33,277 bases of DNA. Source: Mnemiopsis leidyi (lineage: Eukaryota > Ctenophora > Tentaculata > Lobata > Bolinopsidae). Below, one piece after another: positions 1 through 10,210 of the stretch. A program made the translations under genes and the position numbers. Where the stretch lies: the NCBI GenBank assembly GCA_000226015.1, contig JH152748.1, positions 201,443-234,719 on the forward strand, written 5' to 3'. Under the pieces are notes generated by a model that did not search any database, was not told where the DNA came from, and worked only from the letters and a program-made list of their open reading frames with translations. Every line of letters starts with the position of its first letter. Positions within the stretch are counted from its first letter, which is position 1.

Positions 1-10
1 TTTATGTTAA

Positions 11-418
11 TCAAACTAACACTTGGTTAAACAACTTAGCCTTCTCGTTCAGATGAGTAAGCCTAGTAGGTAAGATTGGTGATACAACTATCTTTGAAGA
101 GGGACAGATTTCACAAATCTGGTCAAGCTTTCTGATAAGGGCATCGGCACAAGATCTGGCATCTGCATTGTGATGTCGGATATCATTTATGCCACAATGT
201 ATGAAGACATTTTTGTAGCCAGCACATATAATGGGGTCGATCTGATCAATAGTAAAAGCAAGCACTCTCTTTCCTGGCAATTTCTCTCCGAAAGTTCCTT
301 TACCAGTTCCAAACTTCAAGAATCTAGTATTGGAATCACCACAGATAATGGTAGCATCACTTGAGTTTTGGGACACATACCTAAAGGTGATGCTATAACG
401 AAGCTCACGACTACACAA
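11..418 (-). pseudogene. SGNH/GDSL hydrolase-like fragment, probably retroelement-derived
   Basis: The open frame encodes about 135 residues with SGNH-hydrolase blocks. CGDSNTR carries the block I nucleophile serine region, and HCGINDIRH carries the block III Gly-x-Asn-Asp. The C-terminal block with the catalytic Asp/His is absent because the frame stops at the window edge. There is no ATG: the frame begins at a TTG just inside an AT-rich tandem repeat. SGNH esterase domains of this kind occur in CR1-type LINE ORF1 proteins and are scattered through invertebrate genomes, so I infer a decayed mobile-element fragment. A truncated host esterase exon is the alternative. The fold assignment is fairly sure; the origin is not. 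Confidence 0.6.
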
Positions 419-479
419 TTTTAACTCACATTTTTAACTCACATTTTTAACTACACATTTTTAACTCAACAATTTTAAC
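418..479. repeat. Short AT-rich tandem repeat (TTTTTAACTCACA-like unit, about 4 copies)
   Basis: Four imperfect copies of a 13-16 bp unit built on TTTTTAACTCACA lie directly upstream of the SGNH fragment, as read on the minus strand. It separates that fragment from unrelated AT-rich DNA and may mark the end of an inserted element. Confidence 0.7.
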
Positions 480-834
480 GTCACCTACTAGACTACAAAT
501 GATTTCTATTGAAGTTTCGGAAACTTTCGTGACAAAAAAGGATGTTTCTGATAAAACCGATAAATTTCGATTGGAGAAAAAGCGATTGACTTGATTTTTA
601 TTTGAAACCTTCAATTGCTTTAACATCAGTATCACAGTGAATATAAAATATATCAGATGAAGTGGGTGGGCGACCTGCCCCAGAACATCGTGCCCCAGAG
701 CACTTTAACCCACTGATTTAGCCCCAGTGAAATCATGCTCCACAACAGACAACTTCGTTAGGGTTATGGTCTGGGTTTGGGTCGCTGGGGTAAAATATGT
801 GGGATAAAATGCATGGACTGATGACCTATGATAA
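480..834. other. No gene seen
   Basis: AT-rich sequence followed by a short purine/CCCC-rich patch around 660-790. I see no open frame with coding character and no splice-bounded exon. Confidence 0.5.
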
Positions 835-975
835 CAATCTGGTGTATCTGAAACACCTATATCGTACAGCAAGCATCAAGGCAACAGTATAAGAAATGAT
901 AGGTTTGTGTTGATGTGGAAGAAGCTTCCTATTGAGGTTAGGATTTTAGCGTTTAGTGAGTTTGAATATTTCTAA
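835..975 (+). pseudogene. Possible C-terminal tail of a LINE reverse transcriptase ORF
   Basis: A 46-codon open frame ending in TAA contains WKKLPIEVR followed by FSEFEYF. It resembles the extreme C-terminus of many CR1/L2-like reverse transcriptases, where a W(N)xLPxEVR stretch is followed by a short S-x-x-F segment. Nothing of the catalytic polymerase is present upstream, so it would be a 5'-truncated relic. The match is short and made by eye. The AG-T-GAG at 954-958 could also be a splice donor, so a small host exon cannot be excluded. Confidence 0.35.
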
Positions 976-987
976 ATTGTATTTTGT

Positions 988-1148
988 ATTTGTCGCGGCG
1001 ATACTCGACTAGGTAAACGATAATTTTTTATTTTTTGTCTTAATATTGCATAGAATATTGTCACAAGAAACCGTCTTAAAGTTACCATCATAAAAATCAA
1101 ATGCCAATGTTTAAAGACAATGATTTGTCGCGGTGATACCCGACTCAC
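988..1148. repeat. Direct repeat pair of a TTTGTCGCGGYGATAC motif
   Basis: The motif TTTGTCGCGGCGATACTCGAC near 990 recurs as TTTGTCGCGGTGATACCCGAC near 1123. It forms the left margin of the dispersed repeat family described for 1168-1269. Confidence 0.7.
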
Positions 1149-1167
1149 GCAGCTAAAGCTTAGAACG

Positions 1168-1269
1168 TTTGTAGGTTGATAACCTACTGTCGCGGCCATC
1201 ACGCGCTGTCACACATTTCTGGCCTGTCGACATGAATTTCGAAGAAATTCTAGACGCTTATCGCCCGTT
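1168..1269. repeat. Dispersed repeat family, copy A
   Basis: This block runs from GTTTGTAGGTTGATAACCTA to the CGCCCGTTG end. It recurs nearly intact in inverted orientation at 22551-22640 and in degenerate direct form at 1835-1906. It contains the palindrome-like GGTTGATAACC and a GTCGCGGCCATCACGCGC core. It is probably a non-autonomous transposon end; no coding capacity is visible. Confidence 0.75.
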
Positions 1270-1368
1270 GATTAGAACGTTAGACGGATATAATCTCGTC
1301 ATAAAACACAATTTAAGAGCCGAGTTGACAGTATTTAGAAAGTTGTCATAATGAAATTGCTACGATTT

Positions 1369-1620
1369 GCCTTGACGAGATGATATTCATTTAACGTTTT
1401 AACGAAACGCCAGGAGAGCAGCAAGCTCAAAGCTGCGAGCCGCGCGCAAGTCGGGTAACACCTCGGCAAGCAAAAGAGTTCCGGTTAGAGCTGCGCGCGG
1501 CCACGCCGCCGCGCGCGCCGGAGGCTGCCGCTTCGCTGTTCGCGGCAGCAGGGCTATGAAACGTGTAGCAAAGCTGAGCAAGGCGCGCGCGTGGTGTGCA
1601 TAAGCACCTGGTTAGGTGAA
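1369..1620. repeat. CpG-rich block with internal segment duplicated at 2125-2220
   Basis: From CCTTGACGAGATGATAT the sequence enters a stretch very rich in CG dinucleotides (GCGCGCGGCCACGCC and similar), in contrast to the AT-rich surroundings. The part up to about 1470 (GAGAGCAGCAAGCT, then CGAGTCGGGTAACACCTCG-like) is repeated at 2125-2220. Together with copies A and B this implies a tandem or nested duplication of about 630-760 bp. Open frames here are low-complexity by-products of the GC-rich repeat. Confidence 0.6.
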
Positions 1621-1834
1621 TATAAATATACAAATAAGCTTACGCAGATATATTCGTGTTTGACAATTCATTTGTCTGACTTTGTCCGTCGAATAAAATG
1701 ACGGGGAGTGCGCGCTGCTGTACAAACAATTCATATACGTGTTTAGCAAAGCTGTCTGAGTGCTGAGCGACTGCCGGACTGCCCGCTCATCCAACATTCA
1801 AATTTCGCGCTTAGCTTAAATAGCATGGCACATG

Positions 1835-1906
1835 TATCACGCATTTTTGACCTGGCGAATATGAATTTTGAAGAAATTTTAGATTTTTAAAGGCGCATTG
1901 CCCGTT
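1835..1906. repeat. Dispersed repeat family, copy B (degenerate)
   Basis: TCACGCATTTTTGACCTGGC, ATGAATTTTGAAGAAATTTTA and GCATTGCCCGTT follow in the same order as in copy A (1207-1269), with C-to-T type divergence. It is an older copy in the same orientation. Confidence 0.65.
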
Positions 1907-2124
1907 AAACTTAACACTTAAATATATTTCAATCTTGGTTCTCAGCGCCTTTACACCCTAATCACTAATATACAATATAGCAATAATATTAGCATAACTG
2001 AATAGCCGCTCAAACTAAACTTTAAGTTGTTAGAATTATAGGTGGCCAGTCAGATTTTGGCTGACCTTGTCCGACACTCATTCTTGAAGCAAATAAAGGT
2101 TATAATGTTGGGAGGGTGTGCGCT

Positions 2125-2220
2125 GCCCTTGACGAGATGATATCCGTCTTGCCAGGACTAGGAGAGCAGCAAGCTGCGACATACGACCCGCGCGCGAGTC
2201 GGGTAACACCTCGACAACGC
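2125..2220. repeat. Second copy of the 1369-1470 segment
   Basis: It shares CCCTTGACGAGATGATAT, GAGAGCAGCAAGCTGCGA and CGCGCGAGTCGGGTAACACC with the first copy. It lacks part of the ACGTTTTAACGAAACG insert seen there. Confidence 0.7.
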
Positions 2221-3640
2221 TGCCCACGCACAAGTCAGATTCAGATAAAGCCAGTTCACAGTTAAACCATTGATAGTTTAAGGTAGATAAGAAATCTCAG
2301 TCTGGGCCGCAACTTAAATGAAGTTTAAAAGTAAAACGCAATTTAATAAGTTCAAAAGTAAAAATAAAAATAACCGAACAGGACGATTAATGAAAAAAAG
2401 CAAAGCTTATTCAGTAAAAGCAACGCTTAAGTGGTTCTATAAATGTATAAGTATAACTGTGTAAGCCGAAGCTGCTAGTGACAGTGAAACATCAAAATGA
2501 AGACTAGAGTCAAAATCAACAATCAAGCGTTAGTAAAATGCCTGTGGCGGACAACACTATACACGATCTATAATTATATTTGTTAGCAATAGTAAAATTA
2601 CAAGTACAAGTATACATTGCTGACTGCGTCACTGCTAGTTCAATATTGTTCACTTTCACTCGGGGCTTGGACTTTTGCAGTAACTTGCAGTGTTTTGTTG
2701 CTGAACTATTACTATTAGTGTGATGGTGACAAGGATAGAAGACGCAACATCAAGTTCGAGTTATCACATGCGGAAAAGGTTGAACTTGAACTTTAGATGT
2801 CGCATCTCGTCAGATCAACAACTCCTAACGATTATCAACAATGAATATTAATTAAAAATGAAGCAGTTGTATCATCGAACTGATAACTAATACTAAGTAA
2901 CATCCCCCAAGTTTGTTTGTTGCAAAATCTATACACCATAGTCATACATTATGAACCTTTTCAAAAGTCACTTCCCAGAAAATATCTTCCTAAGCAAAGG
3001 CCGAAGAGTCATTTCAATTCAAATTTTATTTAGATTTTCTCCGGCAATTGAAGAAAAAAGTTCGCAACCACGGTATTGAAGGTAATGCTGTTAGTAATAG
3101 TAAGAATATTAAATAGCATGTCGGTGTCATTCTTTAACTTGACCAAGACGGGAAGTTTCAAATTAAGTTAACTGTTGATAAAAGTTACGATCTACTACAA
3201 CGAATCATCGTCGACATAGATAAATTTATCCAAACTAAAAATTCTAATCGATACCAAAAGTTACAGTAAATATAGACGTAAAATAAAACCAAAAATTTAT
3301 CTTTCCATAGTTATTCATGGAACATCAACAATTAATGCAAACTCAAACAGACGCAATTCGATAAAGTTCCGAGCAATAAATGTAAACCCAATTCGGAACA
3401 GCCCAGAAATCGTATCTGAACCCGTGCGAACAGCCCTATCAGTCTCAAACATGGCATCACCGTCCTAAACTCGCAATCTTTAGTCTCATGTCTCTGGTCT
3501 GATGACTTTATGTCACGGTTCCTCATATTGGCGGTCCCGGTGGGAAGCGAGGTAGGTAGGTGTACATGAACTGAAAACCGATCAGGTGAACATTTGTGTT
3601 TTGGAAAAGGAGTTTTATAACAGTTGAGGATGCAGATGAT
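2221..3640. other. No gene supported
   Basis: AT-rich sequence without a convincing exon. A 104-residue minus-strand frame at 3332-3646 has a weakly gustatory-receptor-like patch (PCLRLIGLF) but no splice or start support. A short plus-strand ATG frame at 3511 ends at a GAG|GTAGGT site. I give neither weight. Confidence 0.4.
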
Positions 3641-3658
3641 AATCAATATAACTTAATG

Positions 3659-3664
3659 TTTATT
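3659..3664 (-). terminator. Poly(A) signal AATAAA for the LIN28-like gene
   Basis: Minus-strand AATAAA lies about 32 nt beyond the in-frame TAA of the last LIN28-like exon, a normal distance for a 3' end signal. Confidence 0.6.
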
Positions 3665-3695
3665 TGCACTCGAATATGCTTTAATGAAAACTTAA

Positions 3696-3899
3696 TTAAG
3701 AAGATGAGCTAAAATTCAAGATTAAACGAGAAACATATGGTGAACTGACCGGCTGTCCTGAAGGGCCGAGCGTGTAGTAAAGCTGTGGGGTTGCAGCAAG
3801 TTGCTGGCCCTGAATCAGCTGCTGGCTCTGTAGGAGTTGCTGAGGAGTAATCTGGGACTGTTGGATGAGGTGCTGCTGGATCTGAGCTTGCAGTTGTAT
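3696..3899 (-). CDS. lin-28: LIN28-like gene, terminal exon (Gln-rich tail)
   Basis: The polypyrimidine acceptor CTGTTCTCTCACCAG opens a phase-0 exon of 67 codons plus TAA. About 40 residues are strongly Gln-rich (QLQAQIQQHLIQQ, then QQLLQSQQLIQGQQ), followed by PQLYYTLGPSGQP and a short hydrophobic-Ser end. The phase joins exactly with the exon at 4034-4285, and a poly(A) signal follows the stop. Such a tail is typical of low-complexity interaction regions and is not a feature of the short C-termini of well-known LIN28 proteins. A possible alternative donor (CCG|GTCAGT near 3751) would remove the last 18 or so codons. Confidence 0.7.
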   Translation of the reverse strand: MQLQAQIQQHLIQQSQITPQQLLQSQQLIQGQQLAATPQLYYTLGPSGQPVSSPYVSRLILNFSSSS

Positions 3900-4033
3900 C
3901 TGGTGAGAGAACAGGTGTCACAAATCTAGAGCTTCTACTGCGCTGCATTAAAAAATGCAGGTCAAAATTCGGGAAATCTTAAATATCGAGTCCGACAAAT
4001 ATCTTTTGAAGTAAGTCAATCCGCAGTACAGAC

Positions 4034-4285
4034 CTGACTAATGAGGCTGGCTGAAGGGGGAGGAGGGGCAGTTTGGGAGAGAGCATTATGGACAGCACCC
4101 CCGGAGTGGGCGGTGACCACCGGCGTCCTTATGTGGGGTGTGGTCGTTATCGGACTGATTCCCGTCAAGGAGGTCAGGGAGTTGTGCACACTTCCCAGCA
4201 GACCGGACGTTAGACCGGACGTTAATCCGGTAGAGAGTCCGGGTGATAAGCCTGGCGATAATCCTGGCGACAGAGACAGGGACTC
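4034..4285 (-). CDS. lin-28: LIN28-like gene, penultimate exon (Ser/Pro/Gly-rich tail)
   Basis: A phase-0 exon of 84 codons lies between acceptor TATCCTCAAATTTCAG and donor CAG|GTCTGT. The product starts with tandem LSPG units (SLSPGLSPGLSPGLSTG) and LTSG units, then a Thr/Pro/His-rich middle and a poly-Pro patch (TAPPPPSASL). Codon use is GC-rich relative to the flanking introns, and the opposite-strand frame over the same DNA is an echo. The exon sits between the zinc-knuckle exon and the Gln-rich exon with matching phases on both sides. It is probably disordered and has no recognisable domain. Confidence 0.75.
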
Positions 4286-4438
4286 CTGAAATTTGAGGAT
4301 AATTTTATATAAAAATTTGAGATTTTCTGGATCGGTTGATTAACGCTTCATCATCAATAGCGTATTTCAATCGATTCAATATAAAACATTCCCTTGTGTT
4401 TAACTAGAACAAGACAAAACCGATTCACACAACCCCAC

Positions 4439-4629
4439 CTGTTGCAGAATGAGGGGCTGATGGGGGCACTGCCTCATCAAGTGATCGTCCTTTAAACAGA
4501 CATGACACCGCTTGGTAGTATTCGGGATAGGACAGGAGCTAGCGATGTGCCCTTCCACGTTACAATTAAAACACCTGCACCGAGAATACGGGGTGATAGA
4601 CTGAGTCACTTTGGTATTGAGAATAGCTA
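4439..4629 (-). CDS. lin-28: LIN28-like gene, zinc-knuckle exon (two CCHC motifs)
   Basis: Two CX2CX4HX4C knuckles, CFNCNVEGHIASSC and CHVCLKDDHLMRQC, are separated by eight residues, as in LIN28 proteins, where the pair binds the GGAG motif of pre-let-7. In LIN28 the knuckles follow a cold-shock domain; here the cold-shock exon lies about 1.7 kb upstream with a compatible phase (1 out, 1 in at CAAAG|TAGCT). The donor is CAACAG|GTGGGG, phase 0, matching the next exon. Alone, the knuckles could come from a retroelement gag protein. The upstream cold-shock domain and the phase match argue for LIN28. The exact acceptor is the least certain point. Confidence 0.8.
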
Positions 4630-6354
4630 CTTTGATACTATAGAAATTGTATTGCGAAATCTAATTTTTGCAGCGACTGAATGCTACTATACGATTAGAA
4701 GAGGGCTACTTGTATGGGTTGAGCTTTGATCGAGATCAAGCTGAAGCATGATAGAGTTCTATAGTAGAATTGGTGGACCGACATACAAGTATATATATTG
4801 CTGCAAGGGAGCGACGAATTAAAAGAAAACCTAGCCGTGTTGCCTCTAACAGAAAGCCTCCGTTAGTAAGTAGTGTGCTAACGTGACGTACTGGAGTTCG
4901 ATTCTAAGATGCCACACGTTTGGAAGTTGCTAATGGGTGCTGCAGGTATATCCGGTCCCTAACTTTTGAGGGGTCAACTTTTAGTTTTATCGCCACCCGA
5001 AAATTACAAAAAGCACACGCTTTCATCTTTTAAATTTTTTTGCGATTGTGCTTAACAGCACAGCTGAAGCTTACCACTTTACATGAAGCGGCAGAAGGCC
5101 CACAAAATAACCTTTTTTGGCAATCGCTATCAGGTATTTAGATAAAAGTCTTTGATAATGGAGTTGGGAATAGATAACTTTCTGAATTTCGGGCTTATTT
5201 TTTCATGTTAAATTAAATCTCTCGCTCATGAGTATAGCAGAGCAAATTAAATCCCAGTTTTCTATGTATCTTGCTTTATGACTCTAAGTAATATATAAGA
5301 AACAGATCTGAAGCGAACTGTTGCTGCTATCATACGAGAGTTTTACTAGTTCCTCGATTCAAGTTACAGTTGCGTTGCAGTAGCTTTCTCGCTATGTAAG
5401 CCAATACAAGATTAAAACAAAATTAGATCTCTGCACAGCCGTGATAGATAATGTGTGATAGATAATAATGTAAATTGAAGATGGTGCTAGGACTGGCAAT
5501 TTACCGATTAACCGATGCAGCTGCTCAATAAATGTTCTTTAGAATACATTTTCATTCAGTTTTAGAACAACAATTTATAGAATGTGTAGAATATAATTAC
5601 GTTACTCTTGAGCCGCGAATTTGGGCCTGCAGTAAGAATATACAGCCGCTCTTTTCATAAGGTAAAGCGTCGTGTCGTTTCATCCTTAAAGTATATGAAG
5701 TGATTGTGATGCCATGCAATAACTATAAGTTTCAGTGACAGTGACAAACAACCAACCTGTTTTTTCGTTGTTTTTGAAGTATTCGCATTCGTTTTCTTCG
5801 TTGACTTCCTAGAACTTGGGTTCCTGTAGCAATAGTCAAAATTAGAATTACGATTTTACAAGACTGCACGACAAATGTAAAATTTATGAGTTTAAGTCAA
5901 TGTTCTACGCAAGTACTTTTAGCAGTTAAGTGATCAACTTTTTCTCACTTTAGTAGATAGACAGATTATCTAGTAGCTCATATTTAATGTGTATAGTATT
6001 GTACATGTATGACAAAGTATCTAGTGGAAAGGTTTGTTGCTCTTCTAACTAATAAATCTTCAGTGTGAACATGATCATTGATAAAATGATTGAAATATTA
6101 CGGTAATTTCGCGTTTCACTTGTTACAAGATGTACGTGACAACTCTATTAGTCCTATTCATCATAAAGCTGACGAAGAAGTCCCTATTTTACACACCATG
6201 ATCAACTTGAAGTTAAAGTATTCTGGTGATCTTATAACTTGTTTAGTAGTAGTACTCGTAGTAGTACTTGTTAGGAATACGATAGATGCTCCCGGATCAA
6301 GAATTTACCAATACAACCAATCGCGTGAAAGTGTAAAAATCGTAAAGCCCTTAC
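4630..6354. other. Intron of the LIN28-like gene
   Basis: About 1.7 kb, AT-rich. I see no further minus-strand exon. A 47-codon plus-strand open frame ending near a TTA|GTAAGT site (about 4740-4865) lacks other support. Confidence 0.5.
6240..6272. repeat. Short GTAGTACTC-type repeat
   Basis: AGTAGTACTCGTAGTAGTACT consists of two copies of an AGTACT-containing unit within the intron just downstream of the cold-shock exon. Confidence 0.6.
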
Positions 6355-6541
6355 CCTGGGGGCCAGTGATCTTGCACGCTTCGGGGCCCTTATCCGTGTT
6401 CCTGATCTCGTACTCCACCATTTCTCCGTCATCAAGACTCCTAAAGCCGGCCTTGTTGACTCCAGACTGGTGAACGAAGATGTCCTCACCGTTCTCTCCG
6501 ATAATGAAACCCCACCCTTTCTTCACGTTGAACCATTTTAC
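6355..6541 (-). CDS. lin-28: LIN28-like gene, cold-shock domain exon
   Basis: Acceptor TATCATTTCAG and donor CAGG|GTAAGG bound 62 codons that form most of a cold-shock domain. RNP1-like KKGWGFI is followed by RNP2-like DIFVHQ, then GFRSLDDGEMVEYEI and KGPEACKITGPQG. The GFRSL..GE.VE segment resembles LIN28 more than Y-box proteins, which have KYLRSVGDGETVEF. The first beta-strand residues before VKWFN must come from an upstream exon I could not locate (phase 0 junction). In animals LIN28 binds let-7 precursors and mRNAs in cytoplasm and nucleus and controls developmental timing and stem-cell state. That role is inferred from the family. Confidence 0.88.
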
Positions 6542-6724
6542 CTGAAATGATATTTCATTTGTCAACGAGTTTACTTTGGATTTATTAATTCTTTAAAGAC
6601 CACTGAAATTCAGCCCAATTGCCGGCACGCAGTTATCATTTCTTTCGTTAAGAGTTAATTTATTCATGTCTCTATCCAGTTCCATTGCACTTCAGAAAAG
6701 TCTAGTTCCACAAAACTTCAGTTC

Positions 6725-6774
6725 AAGATGAGTCTCAATACTGCTGTCAGTTTTCCGATATCGAGACTCATCTT
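6725..6774. repeat. Perfect 12-bp inverted repeat
   Basis: AAGATGAGTCTC (6725-6736) pairs perfectly with GAGACTCATCTT (6763-6774) across a 26-nt loop. It lies just upstream of the cold-shock exon on the LIN28 strand. Function unknown. Confidence 0.75.
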
Positions 6775-8350
6775 CGAGGTAAACTTTATAACGTACTTGT
6801 AAACTGTTTCGGATGATATTTTACAGAATTATCCTAGATTCGAAACATAACTTTTGACAAGGTGGCTTGAGATCCGTGAGATAAATGGGAATCGTAGACA
6901 CGTTAAGCATATATATATCAATAAAATTTTGCTATTGTCAGACATTATGGCGAATTTAGACAATATTCGTAACTAAAGTAAAATGGCAGGTCTTTGACTT
7001 CTAAATGTGACAAGAGCCGAAGAAAAATGCATTATTTGCTTCAAAGGAATCCTTTAATAGCATTGCTCCGTGGTAATGAAATGAAAGCTGTTGGGAGAAT
7101 TTTGGGTGGAGCCGTCGATAATGAATCGGTCACATTTGCTTATACAGATGATTCTTAGTACCTATTAGAGTTCTTGTATAGTATAATCAAATGGCTGGTA
7201 TACCACGATTTACGATTTTATTTGAGATACGACGTCCAATTTTTCGCGACTCCCATCTAACTGATCTTAGATTGTCGCAGCTAAAAGCTGAACGATATAC
7301 GAATATAATCTCGTCAAATATTAGATATGTAAGACATGATTTATTTCTGGTTCGAGCACACGGCAAAATGAACAGGGAGAGGCTTTATTCCGCTACCTGA
7401 TTAAGCATTTTTATTAAGATTTTAGCATGTCCATACCACTTTATACCAATCTTGTTTCCCTTAATAAGTAAACTAATCAATTCTGGTTCCACGCAAGTTG
7501 AACAAAATTTATTTTTAAGTCAGCTCTTGCCGGATGCCCTAGAGCAGCTTTTATAGCAGGTTATAGTGCCATTGTATTACTTTTTGATTTTGCTTAATGC
7601 TTTAAGAGTTTTCGGAGATTCACCATTTGACGATATAGGTTTGTCTGGTCGAAGCCTTTGCCTATGCAACTCGATTCATCTAAAATACATGATTTAAGAA
7701 ATAAGTTTAATGCAAAGGTCAGATTGCTTACTATATTTCTTGTATATTCCGGCCAATGAACTAAAATACTGGATCTGCATAAAACCATTTTTTGCAGCTT
7801 GCCATGGTACTATTCAATGTTACCAATACATATCCTCTGGGTAAAAATTAAGGACATCTTGGCTCTTGCTCAATAACTCAGTAAAATATCTTGATGATTT
7901 TTTCAATATTTCAACCAATATCATTATGTATCGATCTGTGTTCGCCTATTCTATCCGAAACAGCTACTTCCAAAAAGGCAGAAACGTGGCTTAACCCTGC
8001 AGTTGCCAATCAACATGTATATAAATGCAGTTTCAAGGTCTTCAACAAATTTTAGAAGACTGCTTTAGCATCTTATGATTACTGTTCAAGACGGACTTAG
8101 AATTTACCAACCACTTGGGTATTTGTTTTTCTTCGTGCATTTTTTATCAAGAGATTACTTTTCTGCAAGGATATTTGTTCTCTTAAGGGTCTGGACTTTT
8201 AAGGAAACGTCTCCTCGAAGTGTTGAAAAAGTATTAGGGACAGTTTGATAAATGATGCAATTAAGTGGGCAAACAGCAAAAAGTAAGACTGAAGCCGCAA
8301 TCTGTTATAGCTACATCTTTATTTAAGCCTAATGTTTATACGGTCGGAGA
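6775..8350. other. No gene supported; expected to hold LIN28 upstream sequence
   Basis: AT-rich. The missing first coding exon of the LIN28-like gene should lie here or further right, but no exon ending in phase 0 with a cold-shock start is recognisable. A short patch at about 7272-7320 (CGCAGCTAAAAGCTGAACG, then ATATAATCTCGTCA) resembles 1146-1305 and may be another decayed copy of the left-end repeat. Confidence 0.4.
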
Positions 8351-8593
8351 TTAAGTATATAGAATTAGGTACGGAGATATTCGCGAAAATGATTCTTCCA
8401 AGGCGAAATATAGAATTTTTGTATTTTTGCTGAAGAAGCTTTTGAAGATTCCAACGATACAACAACGCATGAAAATATACGCAATGGCCACATTTATATC
8501 CATATTTCCCTTTTTGGACAGCTCAGCTGTAATGTCATCACCCGTCGTGTCCAACGCCTTCCGCCACAGCGTCCTAACTTCTGTACCCCTTAT
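8351..8593 (-). CDS. Unrecognised coding-like fragment
   Basis: An 81-codon open frame whose first half is GC-richer than its surroundings and protein-like (VRTLWRKALDTTGDDITAEL). The second half is AT-rich and hydrophobic. There is a possible acceptor GGTACAG near 8580 and no good donor. It may be a transposase or host exon fragment; I do not recognise a family. The plus-strand frame over the same DNA is equally long, which lowers confidence. Confidence 0.25.
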   Translation of the reverse strand: MRGTEVRTLWRKALDTTGDDITAELSKKGNMDINVAIAYIFMRCCIVGIFKSFFSKNTKILYFALEESFSRISPYLILYT

Positions 8594-8675
8594 CTATTTG
8601 GGTTTGCACAAAATGAGTGTAAATTTTCGGTATAATGAAGTATGCCTGTTTGTATTCAGTTTATTGTATCAATAG

Positions 8676-9870
8676 AACCTCCGTGCACCGCTGAATATTA
8701 ACCAAAACAGGATGTTATTATTGGCGTGGAATTTTGTAAAAGGGGCGTGAAAAGGACCAGGAAGTCAGAAACATAAAATAGTCGGAGCAGTTTTCTATCA
8801 AGCATCAGAGTACGCTTTTAAGTTTGACAGCAAATTTGTGTAAGATTTAATGCCAATATCTTTAACCCCAAAAGTCGATTCCTCTCTACTTTCTCAAGGG
8901 ACAAGTCTTCTTGATATCATAAAACCGTTATGTTATTCGCCCTAAAAAGAGTATAAGTATATCTTCTGTATTGATGACTGTATTTGTTCTTAAATAATCT
9001 ATATCTAATCTTGGTTAACTTTCGTGAGCTTCAAACTACTAGAACTACAAGACGATAATTTCTCAGAGAATATTCCGAGCTAGGGTAAACTACATTATAC
9101 CTATTCCAGACTGAAAGAGTTCAAGGTTGAAGCTATGGACATATTTTTGATTTATGGTCTTTAGGTAACATTTAAAACATATTCCGCACGGAAGTTCCGC
9201 CACAATTTTCATGACACAATGTCACAATCACGATCGCTGGATCAATTATATATAATTTGGGGAAAATAAAAATGGGAGTGAGCACTCGTGTGCCAGCTCT
9301 TGCTTTAAAATAATTTATGTGATTAAACGATCGAATTGGAGGGCGCTAAGAATGCGGTTAGTGATGCCCTAAAAGCTTTGCATGCAGTTTTATTATGTCG
9401 TAATGCAATACCGTGGTACTGGTAGTGGTAACGCTCTTTATCTGCTTTTCCGATACCAATATTATGTTTGTCGAACTAAATCATTCTTCCACTTAAGTCA
9501 AAGAACCGGTTTATTTTGTCGAAAATTTCTTGAACGCGAGAAGGTTTAGTGGTTTAAACGAATTCGAGTCAGTGAGTTCGCCGCCACCAGTTTCATTTAA
9601 TCCAATATATTATCGTATTATCAACGATAGATTCTCTTTATATCATATAAGTAGGTATAAATGATACTATTATCTACCAACTCAAATTAAATATATCTAT
9701 CATGAATTCTACTATTAACAACTCTACTCTCGAGAAAAGATCTATAAAATCGAAAGAACGCATTTGTCCTTGTTACTCCTCTAGTCGCATAAGAAGATTT
9801 ACAAAAATTTTCGTCGTTTCCCATCTAAATTATTAGTATAGGGATTTAATTAACAGCAATTGCTTGATTA
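8676..9870. other. No gene seen
   Basis: AT-rich DNA with no convincing exon, repeat or RNA gene on either strand. Confidence 0.5.
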
Positions 9871-9875
9871 TTCAA

Positions 9876-10184
9876 GAGCGGCCCCGGCTAGAAAAAACGC
9901 GGCGTTTTAAAAATAAAATAACGCCGGTGTTAACGCCATTTTCTTTATCAGAAACGCCGCACTTTTGTCGAGCTAACGCGGTGTTTTCAAAAAAACGCGA
10001 GTTGTTTTTTGCAAAACGAGCGATATTTTTCGAAAAATGCAAGGTATTTAAATTTGTCAGAAACCCGATGTTTTTGCTACTTCAATCGGAAAAAATCGTG
10101 CGTTTTTTTGTGTGCTTGCGTGCAAAAATGGAGTCAATCATGAGGAAACGTCGACTTTTATTTCTACTTCTAGCCGGGGCGCGG
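9876..10184. mobile_element. MITE-like element with terminal inverted repeats
   Basis: The left end GCGGCCCCGGCTAGAA (9878-9893) is the inverse of TTCTAGCCGGGGCGCGG (10168-10184). Both ends are flanked by TTCAA (9871-9875 and 10185-10189), a possible 5-bp target-site duplication. The about 309-bp interior is full of AACGCCG/AACGCGG and AAAACGC subrepeats in both orientations and has no transposase. This is the structure expected of a non-autonomous DNA transposon. The right end lies only 26 bp before the GPCR start codon. The outermost bases of the two ends do not match perfectly. Confidence 0.6.
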
Positions 10185-10210
10185 TTCAACTGAACAGATA
10201 TATTGATATA

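Noticed and set aside
1369..1410. Hammerhead-like arrangement TTGACGAG ... ACGAAACGCC
   Set aside because: The first core base is wrong, and the second copy of the repeat lacks the CGAAAC part altogether.
3332..3646. Minus-strand 104-codon frame with a gustatory-receptor-like patch
   Set aside because: One short hydrophobic motif only; it lies past the LIN28 stop with no splice or start support.
4850..4910. tRNA-like B box (GAGTTCGATTCT)
   Set aside because: No matching T-stem, A box or cloverleaf could be formed around it.
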